A stretch of DNA of 64,000 bases from Lentisphaerota bacterium (GCA_015061685.1 SUWD01000002.1:1-64000), one strand, 5' to 3'; positions 25,181 through 34,564 are shown, numbered from the stretch's first letter. The notes: generated by a model from the letters alone, not told the origin. Made by a program: numbers and translations.

Positions 25181-26878
25181 TTATTCTGATTCAGCGATCC
25201 ATTTGAAAAATTCTTCCCGCAATGGTTTGTGAGTCTTTACCTTTTTCTTCTTCGGAGGTTTGGTGTCCGGAGTTTTTCGTTTTTTATCTGCTTCCCGTTT
25301 TTCCCGCAGTTCATCGTATTTGAAGTGCCACTGCTTATCATCCCGGAAAGCTTTTAATATTTTTTCCGCATCATTGGGTTCCGCATTGATAAATGTTTTA
25401 TCGGCACGGCAGATTATTTTGCCCAGCTGCGTACTGCGGATGCCGGTGCGGTCTCCTATTTCCCGCAGCAGATCAGGAACAGTCAAGCCGTTGGCTCTGC
25501 CGGCAAAGAGGAGAAGTTTTTTCATATTGCTCTCATCTGCCTTTTGCCGGGTTCCGAATTCCTGATAACTCTCCGGGAGCAATTCGTTTTTGAAGTGCAT
25601 TTTCAAAACCGCTGCCAGAGCTTCCGCAGGATGACTGCCCAAGGTACAGAGTTCTTCTGCAAAGTTGAGATATTCTGACGCATCTCCGGTTTCCAGCAGC
25701 AATGCGATATTTTCGGAAAAAAGTTGTTTTTTTGCTTCAATGATATCACTTATTTCCGGCAGTTTTCTTTGGGGAATTTCACTTTTGATATCTTTTTCAA
25801 TAAATTTGAGTTTCCGTCTCTCTCCCGGAGTTACAAAAGATACCGCCACACCGTGCCGTCCGGCTCTGCCGGTACGTCCGATACGGTGGATATAAATGTC
25901 TGAATTTTGCGGCAGGGAATAATTTATCACATGAGTCAAATCGTTTACGTCGATCCCTCTTGCGGCAACGTCGGTGGCGATGAGCAGCGGGAACTTGCGT
26001 TTTTTGAAGCCATTGATTACCCGCAATCTTTGAGCTTGAGATATTTCTCCATGGAGAGCTTCAACTCTGTAACCTTTGGCATTGAGTTTTTCAGTAACTT
26101 CATCAACGTCAGCCCGGGTACGGCAGAAGACCATGGCATACAATTCGGTATTGGCGTCGATCAACCGCATCAAAGCATCGAGTTTGTGTTCCCGTTTTAC
26201 TTCATGGTAGTATTGTTCGGTCAAATCCGTGTTGGTGGCACTTTGATTGCCGGCTTGGGCGATCTCATACTCCGGACGCATGAATTCGGCGGCGATATCC
26301 ATGATCTCCTGCGGCATAGTTGCTGAAAACATCAGCATCCTTTTGTCCGGATTGGTCAATGAGAGGATCTCCCGGATGTCATCAATGAATCCCATATCCA
26401 GCATTTCGTCGGCTTCGTCCAGAATTGCAAATTGCAGTTTGTCAAGCTGCAGTCTGCCCCGGCGGTGCAGATCCATGATCCTGCCGGGGGTGCCGACGGC
26501 GATATCCACACCTTTTTTCAGTTCATCCATTTGGATCGTTATAAGCTGTCCGCCGTAAAGCGGAACGATCCGCAGAGGTTTGTTCCCTGACAGGGATTTT
26601 AATTCATCAGCTATCTGGATGGACAGTTCACGGGTGGGGGCAAGGATCAGGGCCTGCGGGACTTTGCCCGGTTGGATGGTCTGGATCACCGGCAAGCCGA
26701 ATGCGGCAGTTTTTCCGGTCCCGGTAAGGGCTTGACCTATCACGTCTTTTTCTCCGGAAAGCAGCAGCGGAATTGCAAGAGTTTGGATAGTGCTTGGCGT
26801 CTGAAAATTTTTCGCCAGCAAAGCCGGAATCAATTCATCGGAAATGCCCAATGCACGGAATTCAGGAAGTTCATTCAT
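25181..26878 (-). CDS. DEAD-box RNA helicase, DeaD/CsdA-like
   Basis: A 565-residue ATP-dependent RNA helicase. Motifs in order: Q motif region (FQTPSTIQ), ALTGTGKTAAF (Walker A), PTREL, DEADEMLDMGF, SATMP, ATDVAARGIDV and HRIGRTGRAGR. Residues from about 440 on carry a DbpA-type RNA-binding domain (GLTVPDLLREIGDRTGI, ICRADKTFINAE), then a lysine-rich tail (KPPKKKKVKTHK). DeaD-type enzymes help ribosome assembly and cold adaptation. The start is placed at MNELPEFRALG, where homology begins; 73 residues of in-frame upstream sequence run through the promoter. Confidence 0.88.
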   Translation of the reverse strand: MNELPEFRALGISDELIPALLAKNFQTPSTIQTLAIPLLLSGEKDVIGQALTGTGKTAAFGLPVIQTIQPGKVPQALILAPTRELSIQIADELKSLSGNKPLRIVPLYGGQLITIQMDELKKGVDIAVGTPGRIMDLHRRGRLQLDKLQFAILDEADEMLDMGFIDDIREILSLTNPDKRMLMFSATMPQEIMDIAAEFMRPEYEIAQAGNQSATNTDLTEQYYHEVKREHKLDALMRLIDANTELYAMVFCRTRADVDEVTEKLNAKGYRVEALHGEISQAQRLRVINGFKKRKFPLLIATDVAARGIDVNDLTHVINYSLPQNSDIYIHRIGRTGRAGRHGVAVSFVTPGERRKLKFIEKDIKSEIPQRKLPEISDIIEAKKQLFSENIALLLETGDASEYLNFAEELCTLGSHPAEALAAVLKMHFKNELLPESYQEFGTRQKADESNMKKLLLFAGRANGLTVPDLLREIGDRTGIRSTQLGKIICRADKTFINAEPNDAEKILKAFRDDKQWHFKYDELREKREADKKRKTPDTKPPKKKKVKTHKPLREEFFKWIAESE

Positions 26879-26923
26879 AAGTAAAAATCTTTTCAGTTTG
26901 ATTAGTGACAAAAACATCCGCAT

Positions 26924-26952
26924 AATATACACTGCATATAGTGAAAAAACAA
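26924..26952 (-). promoter_or_regulatory. Promoter of the DEAD-box helicase gene
   Basis: The minus strand reads TTGTTT, 17 bases, TATATT, about 45 bases before the chosen start, which supports the shorter reading frame. Confidence 0.6.
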
Positions 26953-27002
26953 TTTTTTTTGATATTTTTGACAAAGATATCGCTTTCGCATGAAAAATCA
27001 AG

Positions 27003-27031
27003 TTGAAAAATTTGTAAGGATGTCCTATATT
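27003..27031 (+). promoter_or_regulatory. Promoter of the antiporter gene
   Basis: TTGAAA, 17 bases, TATATT, ending 43 bases before the ATG. Confidence 0.7.
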
Positions 27032-27074
27032 AATTGAATAAATGTTTTTGCAGTAACATCGAAAGGATTTTTTT

Positions 27075-28442
27075 ATGAATGATGGTGCTTTTCTCATACT
27101 TTTTCTTGCTTTTATCGGTTTGATGGGATTGATCCCGTTTTTGTTGCGTAAATTTCAAATCCCGACAGTCATAGCATTGCTTATTGTCGGTATGCTTATC
27201 GGACCGACTGGAGTAGGCTTTGATCTGGTGGGTATGCTTTCAAAAGCTTTGAGCTTTCTGGGACCTCCGGGAAAGAATGTTGAAACTGCGATTCAAACAA
27301 CGGACAGTTTCAATACGATCATAAACTCTCTCGGTTCTCTCGGCTTGATGCTGCTGATGGCTCTTGCCGGTATGGAGGCTGATTTCAAACTTATTAAATC
27401 GGTGAGAAAGCCGGTTGTAATTCTGAGTATTTTTACCTTTTTGATTCCGGCAATTGCCGGTTATTGGGTGTATTGGTATTTTCAGCCGCAGGATTTGGCA
27501 GGGAAACTGCTTTACGCTTCTTTGTTTGCTTCGCACTCGGTCGGTATTGTATTCCCGGTGATGAGGGAGTTGAAACTGAGCAAGACCCGTTTTGGAGCTG
27601 CAGTATTGATTTCAACAGTTATCACTGATATTGCCAGTATCGTATTATTGGCAGTAAGTGTCCAGCTGCACCGTCAGTCAATGCATATTTCTCATTCGGT
27701 CGTAAATGGGACATTGTCGATTTTTGATCATGTCAGCGGAAGTTTTTTCGGAAACAGTTTTGTTCCGGTTTTTCTGCTGATCGTATTGGCGTATCTGATT
27801 GTTTCCATGGCGGCAGTGTATTTTGTCGGTAAACTGTTGTTGAAATACTTCAAGCCCAATGAAGATGTACTTATTACCTTCGTACTGCTGGTGATCCTGG
27901 TTACCGTTATTGTCGGAGAATTGCTGGGAATCAACCTTGTGGTCGGAGCTTTTATTGCCGGTTTGGGATTGTCGCAGGTCGTTCAACAGCGGGATATGCT
28001 GCTTTTCAAGAGGATGGAGAGTATAGGCTATGGCTTTTTGATACCTTTCCTCTTTGTTTCAATCGGTATGAAGACCGATTTCAGTGCATTTCAGAATTCA
28101 GGCAGCTGGCTGATAGTTATTCTCACTGTTATCGGTTTAGTGGGCAGCAAGATGCTTTCCGGTTTTACGGCAATGCGGATGTGCGGTTTCAACAATGCTC
28201 AGGGGGTTGCTGCCGGATTGATGACGGTTCCGCAGCTTTCAGCTACTTTGGCTGCTGCGGCAATCGGTAAAGATATGGGATTGCTTGGAGATGACTTTTT
28301 CAATGCGATCATTATTCTTTCGATCGTCACCACATTGCCGATACCGTCATTGGTGCGTCTGGTGCTTTCCTGCAACAAGAAGAGTTTTGAAGAAAACGAA
28401 TATCAGGTACCCAATGTGGTAAAAGATGACACATTGCTTTGA
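27075..28442 (+). CDS. CPA2-family sodium/proton antiporter (cation:proton antiporter)
   Basis: A 455-residue membrane protein with about 12-13 helices over its whole length. PTVIALLIVGMLIGPTG is the typical N-terminal block of the Na/H exchanger (PF00999) family, and VVGAFIAGLGLSQ with FVSIGMKTDF are its later conserved parts. No C-terminal TrkA/RCK domain is present, so it is a short form rather than a KefB/KefC type. It exchanges Na or K for protons across the inner membrane; ion specificity cannot be read. AAAGGA lies before the ATG. Single gene with its own promoter and terminator. Confidence 0.85.
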   Translation: MNDGAFLILFLAFIGLMGLIPFLLRKFQIPTVIALLIVGMLIGPTGVGFDLVGMLSKALSFLGPPGKNVETAIQTTDSFNTIINSLGSLGLMLLMALAGMEADFKLIKSVRKPVVILSIFTFLIPAIAGYWVYWYFQPQDLAGKLLYASLFASHSVGIVFPVMRELKLSKTRFGAAVLISTVITDIASIVLLAVSVQLHRQSMHISHSVVNGTLSIFDHVSGSFFGNSFVPVFLLIVLAYLIVSMAAVYFVGKLLLKYFKPNEDVLITFVLLVILVTVIVGELLGINLVVGAFIAGLGLSQVVQQRDMLLFKRMESIGYGFLIPFLFVSIGMKTDFSAFQNSGSWLIVILTVIGLVGSKMLSGFTAMRMCGFNNAQGVAAGLMTVPQLSATLAAAAIGKDMGLLGDDFFNAIIILSIVTTLPIPSLVRLVLSCNKKSFEENEYQVPNVVKDDTLL

Positions 28443-28456
28443 CAGCGTGTTAAAAC

Positions 28457-28493
28457 AAAAACGGCAGTCCCTTTTGTTTGGAACTGCCGTTTT
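28457..28493. terminator. Bidirectional intrinsic terminator between convergent genes
   Basis: AAAACGGCAGT pairs with ACTGCCGTTTT around a short loop. T-runs occur on both strands, so it can stop the antiporter transcript and that of the nadD operon. Confidence 0.85.
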
Positions 28494-28508
28494 GTATACC
28501 TTAATTTA

Positions 28509-29135
28509 TTATTCTGCTGAGTTTCTCACTTCAGCAAGTTTTTCCACCAGTTGATCTCTGATGAGAGCGAGACGGGAGATGAAATAATTTACCCCGGCGT
28601 AAGATTCCGGAGAAATTTCAGAGTAAAAATCTGTCAATCCGGCAACCAGATCTTCCAAATCTGCAATTGCCCGCTTGCCGAGGGAGGTGAGCAGGGCAGG
28701 GGTATTGAATTTTCCCGGTTCGGTAAAATCCGCTGTTCTTGCCAGAAGTTTGGCAAAGGCACAAGAGATACCCAACGCCGGGAGAAAATTTTCATTGCTG
28801 TAATTTCGTATGCAGAATTGATTCCATTTTGCCGTCAGATCGTCCAGAGCATCTACACAGCTGAAACAAATCGGACGCCGAGGCTCATAATCCTGTTCCT
28901 GCTCATCGATTTCCTCTGCTTCATGGTCGTTCATCCACTGCCGCAAGGCATCGTTTCTGCTGGCTGTGACCGGATCAGACGGAGTTTCTGCAGTTTCCGG
29001 CAATTCCGCAGGCATTTCTCCAATAGGCAGATCAAGGCAGTAAACGAGATCATGAAAGAAAGCGGCGACATTATTTTCATGCCGCCGGATCTCGTTCTCC
29101 CATTGAAATTCATCCCAGTGAGAATAATGCTTCAT
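28509..29135 (-). CDS. Hypothetical protein, last gene of the nadD-rsfS operon
   Basis: A 208-residue soluble protein, rich in acidic residues in the middle (NDHEAEEIDEQEQDYE) and helical in the second half. No known motif recognised. GGAG followed by CCGGAA precedes the ATG. It begins 22 bases after the rsfS stop and shares its terminator, so it is co-transcribed with nadD and rsfS. Confidence 0.65.
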   Translation of the reverse strand: MKHYSHWDEFQWENEIRRHENNVAAFFHDLVYCLDLPIGEMPAELPETAETPSDPVTASRNDALRQWMNDHEAEEIDEQEQDYEPRRPICFSCVDALDDLTAKWNQFCIRNYSNENFLPALGISCAFAKLLARTADFTEPGKFNTPALLTSLGKRAIADLEDLVAGLTDFYSEISPESYAGVNYFISRLALIRDQLVEKLAEVRNSAE

Positions 29136-29156
29136 TTCCGGCTCCGGGAAGACGTT

Positions 29157-29507
29157 TTATTTTTTGCCCCAAAGGGTTTCCAGCTGATATTTGTCGCGGA
29201 TCTCCGGCAGCATCAGATGGACAATCACATTGTTGAAGTCCAGCAGGACCCAACCGCCGGGATTGCCTTCCTCTCCGGAAATGACCCTGATCTGATGTAC
29301 TTCCCGCACTTGACGCTCGATATGGTTGGCAAGAGCCTGCAGATGCGGATCTGAATTGGCTGTCGCCAGGACAAAATAATCTGCCACACCGGAAGTTTCC
29401 GGCAATTTGATCAAAACCGGATCTTCGGCTTTCTTATCTTCGGCACACTGGATGCAGAATTCTGCAAGTGCTTTTGCTTTTTCAATTCTTTCGTTTTCCG
29501 ATGTCAT
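29157..29507 (-). CDS. rsfS: Ribosomal silencing factor RsfS
   Basis: A 116-residue member of the RsfS/Iojap family, which binds ribosomal protein uL14 and blocks subunit joining when nutrients are scarce. Family blocks seen: ADYFVLATANSDPHLQALANHIE, the EGNPGGWVLLDF segment, and VIVHLMLPEIRDKYQLETLWG at the end, which is the usual C-terminal signature. The start ATG overlaps the nadD stop as ATGA and follows AAAGGA. The nadD-rsfS order is common in bacteria and supports both calls. Confidence 0.95.
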   Translation of the reverse strand: MTSENERIEKAKALAEFCIQCAEDKKAEDPVLIKLPETSGVADYFVLATANSDPHLQALANHIERQVREVHQIRVISGEEGNPGGWVLLDFNNVIVHLMLPEIRDKYQLETLWGKK

Positions 29508-30151
29508 AGTATTCCTTTCCCGTGATCGGTTGCACATTGGTACAGACGATGTTCGCGGATGTATTCTGCGATTTCCGGAGGAAAATCCTCCATTTCTATA
29601 ATATGATGCCTGAATCCGTTTTTTTCCATTGAAATTTTCATTTCTGTTGAAGATATTTTGAAAAAAGTTCCGGGAATCATACTTTTCAGTAATTTTTCAA
29701 CCGTTTTTGTATCCCAGTGAGGAGTAAGTTTTTCCGGAGTTACTTCAAAACCGTCCCTCGGATAGGTTATCAGATCGACAGATTCGACCAGTTTTTTTGC
29801 TTCATGCCAAGTGTGAAGTGACAACAAACTGTCGGCTCCGATCAGCAGAGAAAATTTTTTACCGGTTTCTTCTTCCAGGCACCGGAGAACATTTATGGTA
29901 TACGATGGTGATAAGCGGATACGGTTTTCAAAATCGGAAACCTTCATTTTCTGCTCGTTTTTTATGAGCAGCCGGATCATATTCATCCGATCTTCAAACG
30001 GGGCACGTCTGGCAGAGAGTTTATGCGGAGGGGTGTAGCCCGGAAACCAGACGACCTCATCGCATTTCCCGGAAGCTATCGCTGCCCGGGCAACGCCGAG
30101 GTGACCACCATGCGGCGGATCAAAACTGCCGCCGAAAAAAGCTTTTTTCAC
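29504..30151 (-). CDS. nadD: Nicotinate-nucleotide adenylyltransferase
   Basis: A 215-residue NadD. FFGGSFDPPHGGHLGVAR holds the nucleotidyltransferase (T/H)xGH-type motif, and KISSTEMKISM is the ISSTxIR-like ATP-binding motif. It joins nicotinate mononucleotide and ATP to give deamido-NAD, the step before NAD in both de novo and salvage routes. First gene of a three-gene operon with rsfS. Confidence 0.95.
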   Translation of the reverse strand: MKKAFFGGSFDPPHGGHLGVARAAIASGKCDEVVWFPGYTPPHKLSARRAPFEDRMNMIRLLIKNEQKMKVSDFENRIRLSPSYTINVLRCLEEETGKKFSLLIGADSLLSLHTWHEAKKLVESVDLITYPRDGFEVTPEKLTPHWDTKTVEKLLKSMIPGTFFKISSTEMKISMEKNGFRHHIIEMEDFPPEIAEYIREHRLYQCATDHGKGIL

Positions 30152-30185
30152 AATAAAATTCCTCGAAAAGTCTGTTTTTTACTAT

Positions 30186-30213
30186 AAAATAGTATTTTTT
30201 TTTCAAAAATCAA
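30186..30213 (-). promoter_or_regulatory. Promoter of the nadD operon
   Basis: The minus strand has TTGATT, 16 bases, TATTTT, about 35 bases before nadD. Confidence 0.45.
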
Positions 30214-30222
30214 CATAAGGTA

Positions 30223-30251
30223 TTGAACTTTTTGCAAGGAAATGTTATCTT
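30223..30251 (+). promoter_or_regulatory. Promoter of the lipoprotein-yicC-cysE-yggS-panE operon
   Basis: TTGAAC, 17 bases, TATCTT, ending 44 bases before the lipoprotein start. It is divergent from the nadD promoter, with the two -35 boxes 9 bases apart. Confidence 0.5.
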
Positions 30252-30295
30252 TATATGAAAGACAAAATAAAATTTTCTCGGGAGATTATAAAATT

Positions 30296-31123
30296 ATGGT
30301 CAAAAAAGGTTTATTTTTGGTGTTGCTGGCTCTTGTTTTTACCGGATGCCGGTCGGATATTTACTATCAAAACCGGGCTGTGGAACGTGCCAGAGAATAT
30401 CTTTTGGAAAATTGCAGCGAATTAAGTGACAATGATGCCAATTTTGTCCGCTACAATGCTCCGTTACTTTTGCATGCTCCGGTATTGCATGGTTCAAGCA
30501 GCTGGAGTGTGCAGGAAAAAATGCGCAGTGAATTAAAGCAGGTGTGCGTAGCTTGGATGATCCCGGGAAAAAAGGATCTTTACATGGTATTCGGCGTTTC
30601 CGGAGCAAGAATGGATTTCTGGTATCCCAACCGGATCCTGATCCGCAGCTATGATAAATATGAACCGGTAATGATTGGTGCAATAAAAATTGCCAGAATA
30701 TACGTTGCGAATAATTTCTTTGACGATCTGGATGTTGTTGAGAGCAACAGGGTGCGTTTTTCATTCCCGTATTTACTGCGGACAAAATTTGAGTTGAATC
30801 TTGATCCGGCAGGTATCATGTCCGCCGAAGAATATGAGGAAGCAGAAAAAGGAAACAGCAGCCGGATCCAGTATTCACTGGTTTGGAAGTTCGGAAAAAG
30901 AAACATGGTTTTGGCAGGTTTGGCAGATCATGGTTTTGTTAATTGGGATGTCTCTCTGGCACAGATCATTGACAATAATGAACTGGAAGAAAATACTGTC
31001 GCTGTTGTGATGACTCCGGCTGATGCGTTGAAAGAATTGCCGCAGGAGGAGCTGCAAGCTACGCTTCCGGCAGAAAACGTTGAAACAACAGAGATGGCAG
31101 AGACGGACGTGGAGGAAAAATAA
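30296..31123 (+). CDS. Lipoprotein of unknown function
   Basis: A 275-residue predicted lipoprotein. The signal MVKKGLFLVLLALVFTGC ends in a lipobox (VFTGC). The mature part is mixed alpha/beta without a recognised motif, and the last 40 residues are acidic and low in complexity. GGGAGA precedes the ATG; an ATG 18 codons upstream would place the signal peptide internally. The stop is followed after one base by the yicC start, whose ribosome site lies in this gene. Confidence 0.72.
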   Translation: MVKKGLFLVLLALVFTGCRSDIYYQNRAVERAREYLLENCSELSDNDANFVRYNAPLLLHAPVLHGSSSWSVQEKMRSELKQVCVAWMIPGKKDLYMVFGVSGARMDFWYPNRILIRSYDKYEPVMIGAIKIARIYVANNFFDDLDVVESNRVRFSFPYLLRTKFELNLDPAGIMSAEEYEEAEKGNSSRIQYSLVWKFGKRNMVLAGLADHGFVNWDVSLAQIIDNNELEENTVAVVMTPADALKELPQEELQATLPAENVETTEMAETDVEEK

Positions 31124-31124
31124 T

Positions 31125-32006
31125 ATGCTTTTGAGTATGACCGGTTTTGGCAGAGGAGAAACAGTCGGTCCTGACGGCAGTAAAATTGCAGTTCAGATAT
31201 CCTCGGTCAACCGCAAACAGTTGGAGATCCGTTTTTCCATGCCGCCTGATTTGGCTGCATTGGAGATCGTCGGACGCAAAATGGTTTCCGGGGCGATTTC
31301 CCGCGGATCGGTGCAGGTGCGTTGTTCGATCAGCTGTCCGGCAGAATCCCACAGTAATTCAGGGGTCAATACAGTATTGCTTGATGAATTGATCCGGGAG
31401 AGCCGTGCCGCCAGAGTACGGGCAAATTTATCGGCTGAAGTTGCTGTTGAAGCATTGTTTGCGGTGCCGGGGGTATTGGAATTGCAAGCAGCGGAAAAAG
31501 ATATTTCAGTTTGGGAAAAAAGTTTTTCAGCGGCTCTGTCGGCAGCTCTCTGTGATTTCCGCAATATGCGCAGTACCGAGGGCGAATCATTGAGAATTGA
31601 TTTGCTGGAAAGAGTGCAGAAACTGGAGAATTGGCATCGGGAATTGGCTGAAATGACATCCTCCTATCCGGAGATGGCGAAAAAGCGGATCATGGAACGT
31701 CTGGCAGCAGAAAAACTGCCGGTAACTTCTGATGATCCTGCCTTGATGAGAGAGGTGCTTTTTTACGTTGATAAAGGTGATGTTACTGAAGAATTGACCC
31801 GCTTGGAGAGTCACTTCCGGCAATTCCGGGCATTTTTGGATTCAGGAGAACCTGTCGGTCGCAATATGGATTTTCTGGCACAGGAAATTTTCCGGGAGAT
31901 TACCACATTGGGAAATAAAGCCGCCGTTTCCGGAGCATCACCACTGGTAGTGGCATTCAAAGCAGAGATGGAAAAAATCCGAGAACAAATACAGAATATT
32001 GAGTGA
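31125..32006 (+). CDS. yicC: YicC family endoribonuclease
   Basis: A 293-residue protein with the family's fixed start (MLLSMTGFGRGE) and end (KAEMEKIREQIQNIE). The N-terminal part is the YicC_N domain and the region DKGDVTEELTRLESHFRQF with NFLAQE-type block (MDFLAQEIFREITTLGNK) is the DUF1721 domain. YicC has been described as an RNA-cleaving enzyme that promotes sRNA decay. GGAGG 9 bases before the ATG fixes the start; a longer frame begins inside the lipoprotein gene. Confidence 0.93.
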   Translation: MLLSMTGFGRGETVGPDGSKIAVQISSVNRKQLEIRFSMPPDLAALEIVGRKMVSGAISRGSVQVRCSISCPAESHSNSGVNTVLLDELIRESRAARVRANLSAEVAVEALFAVPGVLELQAAEKDISVWEKSFSAALSAALCDFRNMRSTEGESLRIDLLERVQKLENWHRELAEMTSSYPEMAKKRIMERLAAEKLPVTSDDPALMREVLFYVDKGDVTEELTRLESHFRQFRAFLDSGEPVGRNMDFLAQEIFREITTLGNKAAVSGASPLVVAFKAEMEKIREQIQNIE

Positions 32007-32031
32007 TTAAAATATATTTCAGGCAGAATTT

Positions 32032-32946
32032 ATGAATCGTCAGGAAAAAAAACAGGCATTGAGTGCCATTCATGAAAATTTGCTTCAAAGTTATGCCGAT
32101 GGTTTCGGTGTAAACGATGCCGGTGGGGACAGTTTGCCCCGCCGCAGTGAGGTTGTTGCTGTAACAGAAAAACTTTTGGAATTGATCTTTCCCGGGTTTG
32201 ACCGGGCAGGTACTTATCCTTCGGCAGCGGTACTTTTGGGGGATTGTCAGCGTGAATTATCTGACCAGATCTCCCGTGCAATGCGCCGTGTTTCCGGCGA
32301 GGAGTGTGACTGCTGTGAAGAAGGATGCAGTTCCAAGTGCGATGTGGCGAGCATTTCTCTGCTTCGCAAGCTGCCCCTTATCAGAGAGACGATGAAAAAA
32401 GATGTGAAAGCAGCATACAACGGGGATCCGGCAGCAAAAAATTACGATGAGATCATTTTGAGTTATCCCGGTGTGAAAGCGATTGCGATCCAGCGTTTGG
32501 CTCATGAATTGTATGTTTTGGATGTGCCGTTGATCCCCCGGATGATGACTGAATATGCTCATTCTGTTACCGGTATAGATATTCATCCCGGAGCCAGAAT
32601 CGGCGAGGGGGTATTTATTGACCATGGTACCGGCGTGGTGATCGGTGAAACTGCGGTCATCGGAGACAATGTCCGTATTTATCAGGGGGTGACTCTCGGT
32701 GCCGGTAATTTTCCCAAAAATGCCTGCGGTATGTTGATCAAAGGTATGAAACGGCATCCTACTGTCGGCTGTAATGTGACCATTTATTCCGGAGCATCGG
32801 TTTTGGGAGATATTACTATAGGGGATAATTCTGTGATCGGCGGTAACGTCTGGTTGACAGAAAGTTTGCCGCCGGGAACAAAGATAACTGCTCTGCCTCC
32901 CGAACACCGCAAAAAAATGCTCAACAGCGGGAACAACAGCAAATGA
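32032..32946 (+). CDS. cysE: Serine O-acetyltransferase
   Basis: A 304-residue serine acetyltransferase of the long type, making O-acetylserine for cysteine synthesis. The left-handed beta-helix hexapeptide domain covers the C-terminal half: DIHPGARIGEGVFIDHGTGV, VIGETAVIGDNVRIYQGVT and LGDITIGDNSVIGGNVWL. Between the helical N-terminal domain and the helix bundle there is a cysteine cluster, C92, C94, C95, C99 and C103, not usual in E. coli CysE. The cysteine synthase gene is not in this window. It ends in ATGA with yggS. Confidence 0.92.
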   Translation: MNRQEKKQALSAIHENLLQSYADGFGVNDAGGDSLPRRSEVVAVTEKLLELIFPGFDRAGTYPSAAVLLGDCQRELSDQISRAMRRVSGEECDCCEEGCSSKCDVASISLLRKLPLIRETMKKDVKAAYNGDPAAKNYDEIILSYPGVKAIAIQRLAHELYVLDVPLIPRMMTEYAHSVTGIDIHPGARIGEGVFIDHGTGVVIGETAVIGDNVRIYQGVTLGAGNFPKNACGMLIKGMKRHPTVGCNVTIYSGASVLGDITIGDNSVIGGNVWLTESLPPGTKITALPPEHRKKMLNSGNNSK

Positions 32947-33638
32947 GCAGGGTCATTGATAATTATCTCGCTGTGAAAGCGGAGGTCGAAAAAGCCTGTT
33001 CTGATGCCGGGAGAAATTCCGATGAGGTCAAATTACTGGTAGTCAGTAAGACGATCCCCATTCCGGTATTGATGGAACTTTATGATTTCGGTATCCGGGA
33101 ATTCGGTGAAAACCGGGAGCCGGAATTGGCGATGAAAAGTGCTGCTATGCCGCAGGATATTATCTGGCACTTTATCGGGCCGGTACAGTCTAATAAGATC
33201 CGTAAAGTTGTAAAGCTGGCAAGGGTGATCCATTCAGTTGAATCATTGTCTCAGTTGGAACGTTTTGAACGCATTGCCGGGGAGGAGCAGGTTTCTCCGG
33301 AGATTTTGCTGGAAGTGAATGTGTCAGGAGAGGCATCCAAAGGCGGCATGACCCCAAAGGATTTGCCGGAAATTGCTTCCGTGGCAGCTCGTTGCGTCAA
33401 TATCAAATTTAAAGGATTGATGACGATGGCTCCATTTAATGCCGATCAGCAGGAGCTTATTTCTGTTTTTTCCGGATTGTGTGATTTGAAAAGCGGCATC
33501 GAAAAGAATTGCAATATAAATTTGCCGTGTCTGTCCATGGGAATGAGCGGAGATTTTGCCGAGGCTATTGCCTGCGGGGCAACGGTTGTTCGGGTAGGCA
33601 GCAGGATATTTGAAGGTATTGAGAGGATCGCCAAGTGA
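32943..33638 (+). CDS. Pyridoxal phosphate homeostasis protein (YggS/PLPBP family)
   Basis: A 231-residue PLP-binding TIM-barrel-like protein. LLVVSKTIPIPV carries the PLP lysine (K36), followed by GENREPE, WHFIGPVQSNK (usually WHFIGxLQxNK), and LSMGMSGDFAEAI with the GSxIFG-type end (VRVGSRIFEG). It buffers free PLP and helps amino acid balance rather than catalysing a known reaction. It overlaps cysE (ATGA) and panE (GTGA), so all three are translationally coupled. Confidence 0.93.
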   Translation: MSRVIDNYLAVKAEVEKACSDAGRNSDEVKLLVVSKTIPIPVLMELYDFGIREFGENREPELAMKSAAMPQDIIWHFIGPVQSNKIRKVVKLARVIHSVESLSQLERFERIAGEEQVSPEILLEVNVSGEASKGGMTPKDLPEIASVAARCVNIKFKGLMTMAPFNADQQELISVFSGLCDLKSGIEKNCNINLPCLSMGMSGDFAEAIACGATVVRVGSRIFEGIERIAK

Positions 33639-34564
33639 AAATTCTGCTTATCGGAGCCGGTAGTGTCGGTGTTTACTTCTGCGGGCGTGCCGCTTTGGGC
33701 GGAACTCAGGTGGAGGTCGTTGCACACCGTGAATTTGATAAGATATCCCATGAAGGATATTTTGTGGAAAGTATTGCCGGAAATTTTACATTTCGTCCTT
33801 CCAGGGTATTGCATAGTGCAGCTGAGGCATCTTCTGATATTGACGCAGTGGTTTTAGCGACTAAAGTTTTGCCGGATATTGACCGGGAAGCTTTGTTGTC
33901 TCCGGTGGCAGATTTCCCATCCAAACCGTCTATTGTGCTTATCCAAAATGGTATCGGGATCGATGAACCTGTTGCCGAAGCTTTTCCCGGAAATGAATTG
34001 ATCAGCGTGATCGCTTATATCGGAGCTTCCCGCAAGGCGGTGAATCATATTGTCCACAGCGGAGCAGGCAGATTGTTGATGGGGATCGCAAATAAAGGTG
34101 AAACTTCCAGAATCACAGATTTGGCAAGATGTTTCAATGCAGGAAATGTTCCTTGCGAAATTGTGCCGGATATCGCATTGGAACGTTGGAAAAAATTGTT
34201 ATGGAATCTGCCTTTCAATCCGGTTTCTGTTTTAGGCGGAGGCTTGAATTCGCAGGAGTTGTGCGACGGAGGAGAAATAGAAGCACTCTGTTCAACGTTG
34301 ATGGATGAAGTTATTGCAGTGGCTAACTGCTGTTCCGTGCCGCTTACCAGAGCTATGGCGGATGAGCAGTTTGAATACACCCGCAATTTTCCTCCTTACA
34401 GGACCAGTATGCTTCAGGATTATGAGGCAGGCCGTCCATTGGAAGTTGATGCAATTATCGGCAATGCTGTAAAACTTGCCGATTTGCATGGGGTCGATGT
34501 GCCGGTAATGCGTTGTTGTGCTTCTTTGCTCCGGGCATTGGATCGGAAAAGGTACGAAAAGTGA
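33635..34564 (+). CDS. panE: 2-dehydropantoate 2-reductase
   Basis: A 309-residue PanE/ApbA-family ketopantoate reductase, forming pantoate for coenzyme A synthesis. The NADPH loop is LLIGAGSVGVYFCG, and the substrate-side block LERWKKLLWNLPFNPVSVL carries the catalytic lysine and conserved asparagines; DYEAGRPLEVDAIIGNAV is the usual C-terminal signature. It starts with GTG overlapping the yggS stop. The family contains other 2-ketoacid reductases, so the pantoate role is likely rather than certain. Confidence 0.88.
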   Translation: MKILLIGAGSVGVYFCGRAALGGTQVEVVAHREFDKISHEGYFVESIAGNFTFRPSRVLHSAAEASSDIDAVVLATKVLPDIDREALLSPVADFPSKPSIVLIQNGIGIDEPVAEAFPGNELISVIAYIGASRKAVNHIVHSGAGRLLMGIANKGETSRITDLARCFNAGNVPCEIVPDIALERWKKLLWNLPFNPVSVLGGGLNSQELCDGGEIEALCSTLMDEVIAVANCCSVPLTRAMADEQFEYTRNFPPYRTSMLQDYEAGRPLEVDAIIGNAVKLADLHGVDVPVMRCCASLLRALDRKRYEK

